A DNA stretch of 64,000 bases from Lates calcarifer. Lineage: Eukaryota; Chordata; Actinopteri; Centropomidae. The notes beneath the pieces are model-generated. The model saw nothing but the letters and a program-made list of their open reading frames with translations, was not told where the DNA came from and did not search any database. The first letter of the stretch is position 1. The number at the start of each line of letters is the position of its first letter. Below are positions 39,301 to 51,900 of this stretch, piece by piece. Location of the stretch: assembly GCF_001640805.2 (NCBI RefSeq), contig NC_066838.1, forward strand, positions 12,115,132 to 12,179,131, read 5' to 3'. The position numbers and the translations under genes are program-made.

Positions 39301-42300
39301 TTGTTTTGCAGACAAATGAAAAATAAAAATAAAAAAAATCAATAAATACACATTAGTGAAAATATCATCCTTCTTCCACACAAACCAAAGAGCATTTATC
39401 AGTGAGGTGGAATGTTGGTGCTTGACCTGAAACTTAGCTGGCATTTGTCAGTGTGATTTTTCCTCGTTAAAAGCCCTTTGGATAGAAGAGTTAAGATGTT
39501 GCCTTGATAAAATAAATAAAGTGAAAAAGAGGCAGTTTAATTGAAATAACAGTGTATTCATGGAGAAGACTAGCCAAGCAGATTAGGTGGTGGTTTTATC
39601 ATCTCCAAACCTCAGTAGGATTGTAGAAGTATATTTTTATTCAGAGGGAATAATAGACAAATAAGTGCAGACAGTATTTTTACAGGCGACTGTTTGAAGA
39701 GATTTTAAAAGGTTTGATTGATGAATAGTGCTGAATATTCAACCATTATTTCTCTACATGCTGAGATTTCTGGTTCTGCTCTTTGGCCTGTTCTTCAACT
39801 TGTGTGAATTTCAAGGCACTCAGGCGTCAACAGACACATGTACTTTGCTGTTTCAAACCTCAGCTCAAGGTTCACTTTCTAGCTTTTTTTCCACAGCTTT
39901 CGATCACATTTCACAGTCTTTGTCAGGATGGAGTTTGGCCAGTTGTAATTCAAAGTATGGAAGATGATCTTTGGCGTCTGTTGTGTTGTTGATCTTGTTC
40001 TGTCTGTCCTTTGACCTCTTTAGAGTCTATTCAGTGACCCTTTTTGGTCTGATATTGTCTGTTCATTCAGTCTCTTGTGCAGGGTGCTTATTGTTTCCCT
40101 GATGGTACATGTGATGTTAAACACCCCTCCAGTCATCCTCTACCAGCAGAGATCAGGAAGTTCAAATGAAATTTGACTCAAATATCATGTTTTATTCTGC
40201 TACAGCACACATACTGTATCTGCTCTGTAAGTCACAGAGAAGCTGGTGTGGTCTTCACCCTCTCTCCTGCCGGGGCTCAGCCTGGCTCAAAAAGAGCATT
40301 CTGATGTTTCTTTAAAATTTTTTATTGGTCAAGTACATGCATAAAAAGACATATGAAGACAATACAAAACATCATATTCATACATGGATATACACGGGAC
40401 AGGACCAAGACAGCCTTTAGATTCGTAAATAAGAGAGAGAAAAAGAAGGGGATAAAGGAAAAGGAAAGAGAAGAGAAAGACAAAATCAAAGAGAGATAAA
40501 GGAGAGAGGGAAAAAAATTCCACCTTCATTTCTTTTGTAAAGACATGAAGTGGAAGAGAGCGAGAGAAAACTAGTGGAGTAAAGTTGAGTTGCTGCATAT
40601 CAGGTGGCTGGGTCTGAAGGCAAAAACATTTGTGGGTGGGTTAGTTGCACAAGGCTCGGGAGGTGGAGGATGTTTTAGTTTATCTTGTTTTGTTTTAGCA
40701 CAGTGGTACAGGGCTGACACCATAGTGGTCACACTCCCACAGACCCTTTGTGTTTTTTTTTTTTGTTTTTTTTTGGCCTTTAGTGTGTTAGAGCCACTTA
40801 CAGGAGTCCCACTGGGATGTTTCTGGTGGTCAACAACGATATAGCTGTGTCTGTCCTGGTCTTAGGGATTCTCATTATCCACTCCTTTTACCAGACGATC
40901 TCATTCTCTCTTTGTCCCTCTTCTTCACTGACAAGATGTTTCTATCTGTGTCTTCTCCACTGAGTCTTTTGATCAATGATGAAGGTTGATTAAAGCTGAA
41001 AATTACTCAGTGCCCCTCAATAGCAGGGAGTCAAAAGTTAGATGTGTCCCAGACCTTCTTTAATATTTTGCCAATGTTTCTTCTTCCATTAATATATGAT
41101 ACAGATGCCCAGGAGAAGCACAGCTGACAAACTGCGTAGTAGACATTATTTCTTCTCCGTCCTCAGGTGTGCTGACTCCCAGACATAAATCAGTGTGACA
41201 TGAATTCTAAGAAAAAATCAGTAGAGGCTGCTCTTGTTAGTGTTGCAGCTGCTGACTGCTCAGACGGTTTGTTGTTTTGGTCCATGTGTATAGCGTGTCT
41301 GTGCTAGTAACAGGGCGTGATGCTGAACAGCTGGAGGTGATGGCTGTGATGGGACTCCCCAGCTGCTGCACACCAACGCACAGCCTGCTGCTTGTTGAGT
41401 GTCTTGTCACGCTACTTCCTGCTCTGATTTTCCCAGCTGGGACCGGGCGACCATCCCCTTAGGGGACCTCTGCTCTGTCTGCACACTGACACCAGATGAC
41501 CTTGAACTGATGTCTTTTTGACACCAGTGGCATCATGACTTCATTACACTCTACTGCTATAACATCATATATCGTATGACGTATCATCAGATGTTCAGAT
41601 CCTTAAAGCAGCTATAATCAATATTTTTATCTTAACAATGGATCAAATGATTGTACTGTGTTTAATGTAAGGCACGTTGCTTGTAGTGACAAACTCACAC
41701 AGGATTATCACCAACTCTGCATTTCTCTTTTAACTCATTGTTTTGGTTCACTCTCACTGCTCTAATGGCCTCGGTTTTGGTTGCAGTAGGCAGCTGTGTT
41801 CAGTGAAAAAGCTCTGATAAACCCACTGTAAATTACCTGCTCAGCATCAAACAGCAGACAGACACAGTTAGTGACTAGCTCGTGAACATAGTGAAGCATT
41901 TAAATGCCAGATATTCGCCTCAGGAGTTGGTAGAGACCAAACACTCCAAATGTCTCCAAATGAATGATAACATTGGTCCAAGACTGCTGGATGTGTAAAT
42001 AGGAAAACTGTTCATTATCTTCATCTCTTACATGTGATAATACCTTAGTTGTGTTAAAAACTTAAATCAAATACTGCAGGTCTCAGTAAAAGTGGCAGTT
42101 CAATAGTTACAGAACAGAACTGCATTTCTATATGTACACACCACAATCTGCCAAGTGATCAGGAACTAGCCCGATCACACTATGAATCACCACCCACAGT
42201 TTGTTCCTTGACTCAAATAGAACAAATGAAATGGGACTAATCTGTCTATCAGGCTTACTAAGAACCATAGCTATCAAATATAGTGAAGTAAAAAGGAAAC

Positions 42301-42899
42301 ATTTGTCTCTGACTGCTAGTGGAGCTGCATCAAATGAAAACCCTCTAATAACAATCTGCACAAATTTACTGTAAGAAAATCTAAGCTTTAACTTTATTGA
42401 TCCTCAGCAGGGAAATCTACTATTACAGCAACAGAAAAACAGGTGGGCAGGAACAGGACAGAGACAAACAGAAAAGACATACAGTAAAACAAATAATGAA
42501 GGAGTTTATATACATTAAATAATGTTATATAGTGTATCAGCTTAAATCCTCAGGAAGATTGTTGAAGCTACATTTACCAACCCAGGAAACTGCATGTATA
42601 ACATCAGCAGACTCAGCAGACCAACATGGAAACACTGTGGTGGCAAAGAGACATTATGGTAATCACTCCAATACTGCAACTATGTTTTAAGTTTCCACTA
42701 CTGAGCTGTAAACATAGTATCGTGGTTTCTCCTTTGTGTCAGGGCTTAAATAAACCATATAAACACATTTAAATGTGGCAAGATTTATTGAACAAACCAG
42801 AGACTTGCACACACACAAATAATGAAAGTACAAACAGCCAGAGAGACAAACACTTCAAGACTCCCAGCAAGCAAAGTAGCAGTCATGTGGCTACCTACA

Positions 42900-42955
<56 letters not shown>

Positions 42956-45900
42956 TGAGGTCGGGCTGCTTCATGTTATTGTTTGACTTTTCTCCTCAGC
43001 TGTATGATCAGAACCTTTTATGAGCAAAGCAAATTGTCTTTGTGTGTGCCAAGACCTTCAGCACCTTCCCTGCAGAGGTGCCCCACGGCCGCAGATACCC
43101 AGCTCTGTTTAGTTCTGGAATAAACCGTTTGGCATTTGAGTAAACTAAGCGCTGTCAGGAACTGTTAGGCTCATCACAAGCATCTGAACAGCAGCAGGAC
43201 CTCTGTTTGGTGGCTGCTGGTTTGTTGGTTTGTCGTAAAGGAACTCAGCACAGGAGGCCTTCCTGTGTGATGTGTTTGTGTCACAGTCAGATGAATGTGA
43301 TAATATGTTCAGCTGCAAGAAGATGTTTATTTATACCTACTGAACTGATTAATATCACATGGAACCAGTACATTATGGACAGGTGTATGAGACCAGTACA
43401 GAAAGAGATATTATTGATGATGATTCATACTCGTATTCACTCCACACACACAAACAAGGACATTTATATAAAAGTAAAAGGTGAACAGAGGTTTTTTTTA
43501 GAAATGACACAACAAAAACTTGTATTAAAGCTTTTGAACCTACTTTCGCTCTGTCATTGAAGTAAATTGCTGATAGAAGTATTCATTCCTATACACAGAC
43601 ACTCAGAGGAGGTAATTTCAGGCTGACAAAACGTAACCAGAGTGACTCCTCCTCTCCTTTTCATCGCTAAACGTGTCTAGTAACCACCTACTTAGTCGAT
43701 ATGTTGTTTCGTTCACAGTCGCTACATGTGACACAGAGATACACGGCTACCAAATCATCTGAAAAAAGTTGTTGTTGGGTTGTTTTTAATGTCAAGGTTG
43801 CAAATTCTTCTGCTTTTAGAGCTACAATAAATTGTAGATGCATACATGCGTAAAAGTTCGACATGCTGCCAGTCGTCATCAGCATAAAAAAATAATACAT
43901 TCTTTATGTTTTCCATTTCTATGTTTGCCTATATTTAATTTTACTGCTAAACAGATGAGATGATGTGCAGCATACAACACTACCAAAGGCATTGCCTCTT
44001 CAGAAATCCCATGTGTGTCATATACTGTGATATTCTGTCTGTGGGGAGTGACCTGCTTATACTGTTAGGTCAGTACATTCTGCATTCATCAGGCTATTTA
44101 TATTTTATTATTATCATCAAGTGCTATCATTGGTAGACATGGCAACCGAGCCTTAATGGTATTTGAATACCAATCAAAATGTGCTTGTAGAACTGATCAC
44201 AAACTATGTAAGTGCAAAAATGTTGGTATCTAATGTTTTTCAGTCCAAATGCGCAAGAGCGAATTAAGTTGTGCAAGTTTGTGCACAAAATGAAAACAGG
44301 TAACTAGGATGCTATGGATTACAACAATGTCAGCAATCAAATATAAGTCCCGGTGGGATTGGAGAGTAGAGCTCTTTGAATTCAGAGACACACAACCAAT
44401 TCTTCCACCATGCCCCACCGTAAAATTATAGCTGTCAGAACTTCCACTTCCCTTTAAAAAGCAATTGGACTCAGGTTGTGGCACAGCCTCTCTCCCCACT
44501 GGAAATGATGGCCTTACTCACTCCACATCAGTACAAAGGACCATATCACAACAGTGTGTGATAATTAAAAGTTAAATGAATTGAGGATGGGGAAGAAGTT
44601 GTGCGATTTATTGAAGCTCAGGGAAGAGGAGAGTCGGTGTGGAGGATCCGTCTCAGGTGTTGCGTCAGGTGAGCTGATTTCAGGCTCCAGACAGAACCTG
44701 GAAAAAAGAGAGGCAGGAGAGGTGTACACAGGATTGAATATGAGGGGATGAAAGGAAGGAGAAGAAGGATGAATGGATGTGAATAGGGATGGACGGGGGG
44801 GGGGGGGGGGTTAGAATAGTAAGTGGATGAGGGGGACTGAATGAAAGGGTGGGTATAAGGTATAAGTAGACTGCAAGGTAATTAGAGCTGCAGCTGAGGT
44901 GGCTTAGCTCTCAACCAAAGTTAACTATTAAACTCATAATGCTTTGTTTGAAAGCCCGTTAGTCTTTTTGTTAATTTCTACTGTATTAGTTGTTATACAG
45001 CAGCTTGTTAAGACAGAATTACAAAGCAGTGGTGGTGCAACAGCAAGTAAGTTCAACCTATTGAACAACCATAGATTACTGACTGGTATCTGTCTGACCA
45101 GTAAGCTATTGCTTCAATCTCCTTCTATTACAGCTCTTCCTCAGATGTTTACACTGAACTATATTATTCAGGTCTGTTGAGCAACAAGTGAAGAACCCCC
45201 AGAGGAACGTCAAAGTCCAGAGAGGGTTGATGAAAGGCCTGGGCCCATTTTTCATTAAATGACTTTGTAAATTGTCTCACTGATGCTGAACCCTCCTGTT
45301 TGGTAGACCACCTTAATTATCTGGCACTGACTAAATATCTGGCTCCTTTGTCTGAATCGCTTTCCAATAGGAAATCATGGATGAGAGGACACAGTGAAAG
45401 CATATTTTTGCATCTCTGCGTGTGTGTTTTCTTTTTTGTTAGAGAAACTGTGAATGCATGTAAATTAGTATTTAATTAATTTTTGCTCAAAAAGGTTGTT
45501 CAAACAAATTCAGTGTTAATGAAACACATTTAATCATCAGAAGAAACAAAAAAGAAGTGATCCAGGACAGGATTAAAAAATGAAATGAAAATAAAAATAA
45601 AAATGGCTCATCATAGTAATTTGTTTTCACATTTTTAAATACACTCGTCTATGAAAGAAATAAGAAAAGGGATTATTGACTGGCAGCAAGTGAAAAATCC
45701 TGCTTGTGTTGATGCAAATGACTGAAAGGAGTCATGAAATTCTTTTACGTGGTTAAAATCAGCTTTTGCCACTGAAATGTGCTTTATCAGTTGCCGATCC
45801 ACCCATGTGCTTAAGTTCTGCTGTTCTTGTTGTGATGCACCTCATAACTCCTGTAATGCAGTCTGCACGGTTAACCCTGGGAAACCGTGTCCACGCAACA

Positions 45901-48900
45901 GGGGGAACTCTGAGCTCCTCCTGGGACAGAGTCGAGGCTTCACGGCCTTCCCTCTTGTCCTGCGGCTCGGTCCCCGTCCTCTTGGGGGATCGGAGCTGTG
46001 AGTGCCTCCGAGCTCTGTGGGGACAAAGCTGAACAAGGTTGTCATGGTAGAAAGCTGTGCATAATCTGGGTGCAAAATAAAGATGCGAACAGACTCGTAT
46101 TGCATCTTTACGTGTGTGCAGCTTTTGCTCTTTTGGACATAAACTGCAAGCAGCCAGTTCTTATTCTTCCAACTCACAAAGCTCCATAAACTGTCCAGTT
46201 CTTATTTATTTTGTTTGTTCCTCTCTGAAGTAGTGTCCCCATTGGACATTACATGCTTTTATTTGTTTTTTCTAATCATCAGACCCAAACACTATAAAGC
46301 TGACTGATATGTGAGAGGCCCCGGAGGGAGAAAATGGCTAAGTGCATGCAAGGCACAGGTACATATTTATCCAGCTGGAAGATTAGAAAGGTTGGAGAGG
46401 CATTACAATTTGTCCAGGCTTTAGTAAACAATAAAGACAGATCGGGTATGAGTAAGCACACAATGTTAACACAAACACAGACAGGCACAGCCATTGTGCT
46501 TGATCAGGTGAGTGCCATGCAGCCACATCATTCACTTTACCTCCTATGAATTGAACGGCAATTGCCATTTTGTGTCGATTTGCATTTTCAAGAAATTATT
46601 TGCTTTGTATTATGTTGTATTTATGTTAGAGGGACACTGACAGCAGAGGAGACAGCTCCCCTCACTGAGACATAGACCTGACAACGGGGCAGGTGAATCT
46701 ACTGTCAGTCTTTCATGACTCAGCTCATTGTCCAGAGTCTCTCCTTCCTTTATCCCCTGCTGTTCTGTGCCTGCAGCCTCTGCTCGTCTTTTCACTTCCC
46801 TCTTCGCCTCCTGTGGTCAGAGTCTGGCTGCAGAGCCGTTATGACGTGTGTTGCCACCAGATTAACCAAAAAACCTTTGCCTGAGCACAGTTAATTTATT
46901 CAGTCATAAAACTGTTTTCTTCCTGATATATTTGAAAAACAACTGGCACAGTATAGCATCATGGCTGGCATAGTAAGTCACTTCACACTGTTTTGGCACC
47001 ATGTGAGCGCCCCCTGCTGTTTGTGCCTGGCAGGGCTCATGTTAATAGAATCACGTTCTCTCTCAGCATGATTCAGTCTCTGTGTTTGGGGGAATAATTG
47101 GTTTGAAATTGGTCTGTTTTTTTTCTGAGAACATTGTCCTGGCTCTCCTGTGTTTTTTCAAATAATAAAAAAAAATATCCTCAGTCACTAATCTTCAAAC
47201 TAGAGTAGAAGTGGACAATCACAACATTCAACTGATTCCTGGCAGGTAGGAGGATGTCATGGGGAGGCACAATAAGGAGGTCATGTCTGATGTTTCTGGG
47301 ATTTCACTCAGGCTGCATAATACAAAATGATAATATGAAATATTTGTGATTTTATGAGCTAAACAATTCATGTTTGTATTTGTTTTGTTTTATATTTGTC
47401 AAAGCCAAACAGCAGCAGCAGCAGCAGCAGCAAAAAATCTAACTTGAATTCAAACAGTCTTTATGTGAGCTTTAATGGCAGAGTCTCCTTTCTCCTTTGT
47501 CTTATTCCTTCTGGTTTCTCAGTATAGTTGGATATTGAAGCTCATTTTTTTCTCTTTCTGATGAAGCTATTTGCCGCCGTTCAGTCTTGTATGTGCAAAA
47601 CTAACTTCAGAGACGATGATCAGTCACAATAAACTTCCATCATTTCTTTGATGTTGCCAAAGTTTGTGTCTTATCATCCTTGTTAAGTGGTCTCATATCA
47701 GCGTGTTCATTATTTTAGTCTTTGCTCACTGTCAATCACCCAACACTCACTGCCTCTGCCAGAAAATTATCCCACAAAACATGTCGCTTTACAGACTTGA
47801 CTGGCACATCCTTGTCTTTTTATTAGTGATGCTGTAAAGTTTGCAAATTGTAGAATAATAATATATGGTGTGGATTGAAAAATGATTTGTATGGACTTAA
47901 AAGTATGATGAGCATATGATGAACACACTATTGATTGCTTATTAATTGTGGGAAGACATAACATTGTGCTCATTATTGATGATGACTTGAAGCTGTTTCA
48001 TCTCCTCTCTTCCAGGGAGTTGCATTTGCCTCTCTCTTCTTCATCCTGGTGTCCATCACCACCTTCTGCCTGGAGACCCATCAAGCCTTCAATGAACTGC
48101 AGAACCGGACGGAGCTGGTCGTCGTGGGCAACATCACAAAGGAAGTGGAGCGGAGGGAGATGGTGACCAAGCCCATCCTCACCCTGGTAGAGGGCATCTG
48201 TGTGATCTGGTTCACATTTGAATTCCTGGTGCGTATCATCTGCTGCCCAGACAAGGTGGTCTTCATCAAGAACTCGCTCAACATCATTGACTTTGTGGCC
48301 ATTCTGCCCTTCTACCTGGAGGTGGGTCTGAGCGGTCTGTCGTCCAAAGCTGCCAGCGATGTGCTGGGCTTCCTCCGAGTGGTGCGGTTTGTCCGGATCC
48401 TCCGGATCTTCAAACTGACGCGGCACTTTGTAGGCCTGCGCGTGCTGGGCCACACTCTGAAGGCCAGCGTCAATGAATTCCTCCTGCTCATCATCTTCTT
48501 GGCACTGGGTGTACTCATCTTCGCCACCATGATTTACTACGCTGAGCGCATTGGAGCCAGGCCCGATGATCCCACAGGCTCCAACCACACACACTTCAAA
48601 AACATCCCCATCAGCTTCTGGTGGGCAGTGGTTACCATGACAACGCTTGGCTATGGAGATCATGTACCCACAGACGTGGCTGGGCATGATGGTGGGGGCC
48701 CTGTGCGCGCTGGCCGGGGTGCTGACCATCGCCATGCCGGTCCCTGTCATCGTCAATAACTTTGGGATGTACTACTCGCTGGCTATGGCCAAACAGAAGT
48801 TACCGAAAAAGAAGAAGAAGCACAACCCGAACCCAGACGCTCCGACTGACTCTGCCTCGTTTATAAAGTCAGAAACGAACTCGCACAGAGACAGCACGCA

Positions 48901-51900
48901 GAGCGACACATGTCCGCTGGCTGCTGAAGAGAGTGTCAGCAGGAACCGTTCAGGTCAGGCCACAATGCAATTTTAAAGGGTCATTTCTCTCAAATTACAG
49001 AAATTTTTCTCACTTGCCTTTTGCGGTGTGTGGTCATGCAGAAAGCTTTGCTGAGGTTTTCACTCTCAGGTTTTCTGCTCCAAAGAGGATGATATCTGTG
49101 GCATTCACTGAAAAATCACCTTTTAATTTAAACAGTTATGTCTCCTTCCAGACACAGTGTCCTAGTTACTCTGAATAATCCACAGACCTCACTTTCCACC
49201 ACATAAATATTCCACAGTAATGAGGACATTGTTACTGGAAAGAGATGTTTCCAGAGATGTTTTTTTAATATTTAGGAAGAAGTCCTATCGTAAACTCTCA
49301 AACCTTGGCAAATAAAGACAAAACTATTTGCAAACCTTAATACCACTAAAAGTGAGTGAGGAACTTTTTTTGTATTTTAAGTGAACTCACCATTTAAGCT
49401 GATGTTATTGTTAAATGTATAATTTTTTGGAATTTAATTTAGGAAGATAGTTTTGTTTAATTTGTTAATTTAATCAAATCATTTATCTTTTATAAATATT
49501 TGAGCGGTGTGGTGCAACATGGTGCCACTGTATTTTTAGAGTTCCTGAGCTTTTCAGAGTTTGCCTGATGGATGAACCGCACTTAGTCGTAAAGACAGTA
49601 ACACACCAGGATCAAATTACTCCTTATAACATCTCAGTCAAATTGGATTTCATCACAGAAAAATACCGATTTTATGCAATATACCTCTGCCTTTGTCTAG
49701 GCCCTCAGGGGAGGCTCAGTAAAAGCTTTGGCATTTACGTTGCCGTGTGTTTTTGTCTTCCTGTCAGATTCCAAACAGAATGGGGATGCAAATGTGGCCC
49801 TTTCAGAGGAGGAAGGCTGCAGCCTGACCCAGCCACTGTCCCCCAGTGAAAAGTGGTCCCTGCGGTGCACCCGAGGGCGAGACAAGACTAAGAAAGAGGC
49901 CACCTGCTTCCTCCTAACCTCCGGAGACCCCAGTGTCCATACTGGTAGGTTACATACATGTCAGTATGCACCTGAATACTCGCATTTGCTGTATGTAGCG
50001 TTGTGCACTGAACTGCATGCTCGCTGCCTTGTACCTGTTTCATGGTTTCAAGTCACTTCAATTCATGTATTTTGTGTTTCCTCAACTGGTTCTCTCCTGG
50101 AGCCCACACACTCAGAAAACAATGTGTTCAAGAAAAGGCTCTTAGTCAAGACCAGGGTTTAGCCATATGCAGCTGGTTCCTATCTTAGCTCACATGAACG
50201 CTTATTTGTTTTTTTTTTTGCAGAGAATTAGATAAGAAGATTGGTACCACTGTCATTTCTGTGATATGAAATATGAAACTACAGCCAGGAGACCTTAGCT
50301 CAGCATAAGACTGGAAATGGAGGGAAACAGCAAGTCTGGGTCTGCCCAAAAGTAACAAAATCCACCTGAGGCTCTAAAGCTCACCACTTAACACATTGCA
50401 GTACACTGTATCTCAGCTTTCTGAAGTGATGCTGATAATGACTCAACTTCAGCAACTAAATTTAAACAAAACATTTAAATGAGAGTCTAAAGCCTGTGAG
50501 ACTGTACTTATGCTAACATCAATGTGTTAGCCAGTGACAATGCTGACATGTTGATGTTTACTGTGTTTATTAGTTTTGAAGGTATTGGACAAATCATATA
50601 TTTTGACCTGATGGTGCCTCAAGATTAGAAGTCATTGGATTCACCCCCTGGGGACTATGAATATATGTCTATGTCTGTACAGAATAGCACTGCAGTCCAT
50701 GGAATAATCAAATTAACATTGCCATCCTCAGAGCACTAACATGGCTAAAGCATGGGGTAAATGTCTGTAGACTCACCACAACAAGCTTTGTGTTTGCTGC
50801 TGAAAAGGTGTGAGAAAACTCCAGAGGATGTCCTCACTTCCTTTCTAAATTTCTATCATCTCTCTCAACCTCCAACTGACTAGAAGCAGTTTTTAGTCAT
50901 TATTCACCAGACAGATCAAAAGGAAATCAATGGAAGGGCTTTGTAGTACTAATTGCATCATCTATCTGTCTGCGGTCGCTCAGTGAAAGAGGTTTACTTG
51001 ACTAACCATCTTAGCTGGTACCCTCTGTTAGTAGCTTATATACTGAAGAATGTTATCTCAGTCTGAGACACTTATATCAAGGAAGGGACCATTACAGCAA
51101 ATGGCTATACAGTTACGTGGATTTCGCAGGGATCGTCTCCTCACACGTGAGTCGACAACATGAAAAGCCATGATACTGAGGAGGTTACAATGGTGGAGGG
51201 AGCATAACAGTGTCAGGTTATAATGTCTGAGATGTACACCTGAATGAATATGATTGGATGTTGCTAGTTACTCAGCTGTAAATGAATTGAATAGCAAACT
51301 GCAAATGGCCACAGCTGATCAGCCAATACAACTCCAGTTCTCTGCCTGAACGCTTTCCTCATTGGCAGGGTTCAAGTACCAGCATCTGTAATGTAAATTT
51401 AATTCACCCAGTCATCTTTTGATTGCACTGATGCATCTTCAGCCACAGTCTCAGTCCCAGTGTCTCAGTGATTACTAACTTTAGCTGCACATATCGTTGT
51501 AACTATTTTAAACAGCTGTCCTAAACAGGTAACGTGGGCACAAAGAAGAAGACGATTTTCCTGTAATTCTCTCTGTTGGCATCCGCTGTAGCCTGCCATC
51601 TCTGTCTGCTTGAATGGCTGTTGGATCTCACATCTGAGCCTCCCAAAGTACCCAAAAGCCCCTTGTGAGAAGAGGCTCTATATTTGGCAGCCATGGATTC
51701 ATTCCTGACATCCTGAGCACACATCCCACCCAGTCAACATCCTGGCTCTCGTCTGCAAACAGCCCGACGACACTGAAGGTGTTTTCCTGCAAAACTGCAC
51801 TTTACGGAGATGCAATTTTTTTTTCTACCAAAGCTCATTAGCACATCACTGTTGAGGAAAAAACAACACATAAATGGGGCACTTATTGTAGCTTGGCTCC

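Larger units (their letters stand above)
33969..48015 (+). other. kcnc4: kcnc4 intron 1
   Basis: A 14-kb intron between the ball/T1 exon and the membrane exon, the position where KCNC genes have their long intron. It holds a Tc1/mariner remnant, a MITE, a possible SINE, a CA microsatellite, a G run, a CAG run and a CTCF-like site, listed separately. A GC-richer pocket at about 45860-46030 has no recognisable product. I see no conserved coding exon. Confidence 0.7.

Noticed and set aside
45766..46177. Open frames on both strands in a GC-richer pocket of kcnc4 intron 1
   Set aside because: No family resemblance and no splice borders matching neighbouring phases; treated as composition effect.
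48655..48664. Programmed ribosomal frameshifting in kcnc4
   Set aside because: No slippery heptamer or downstream structure is evident, and Kv channels are not known to use it; an inserted base is simpler.
47998..48756. 252-codon minus-strand frame opposite kcnc4 exon 2
   Set aside because: It mirrors the channel exon; the translation is low in hydrophobic structure and matches no family.
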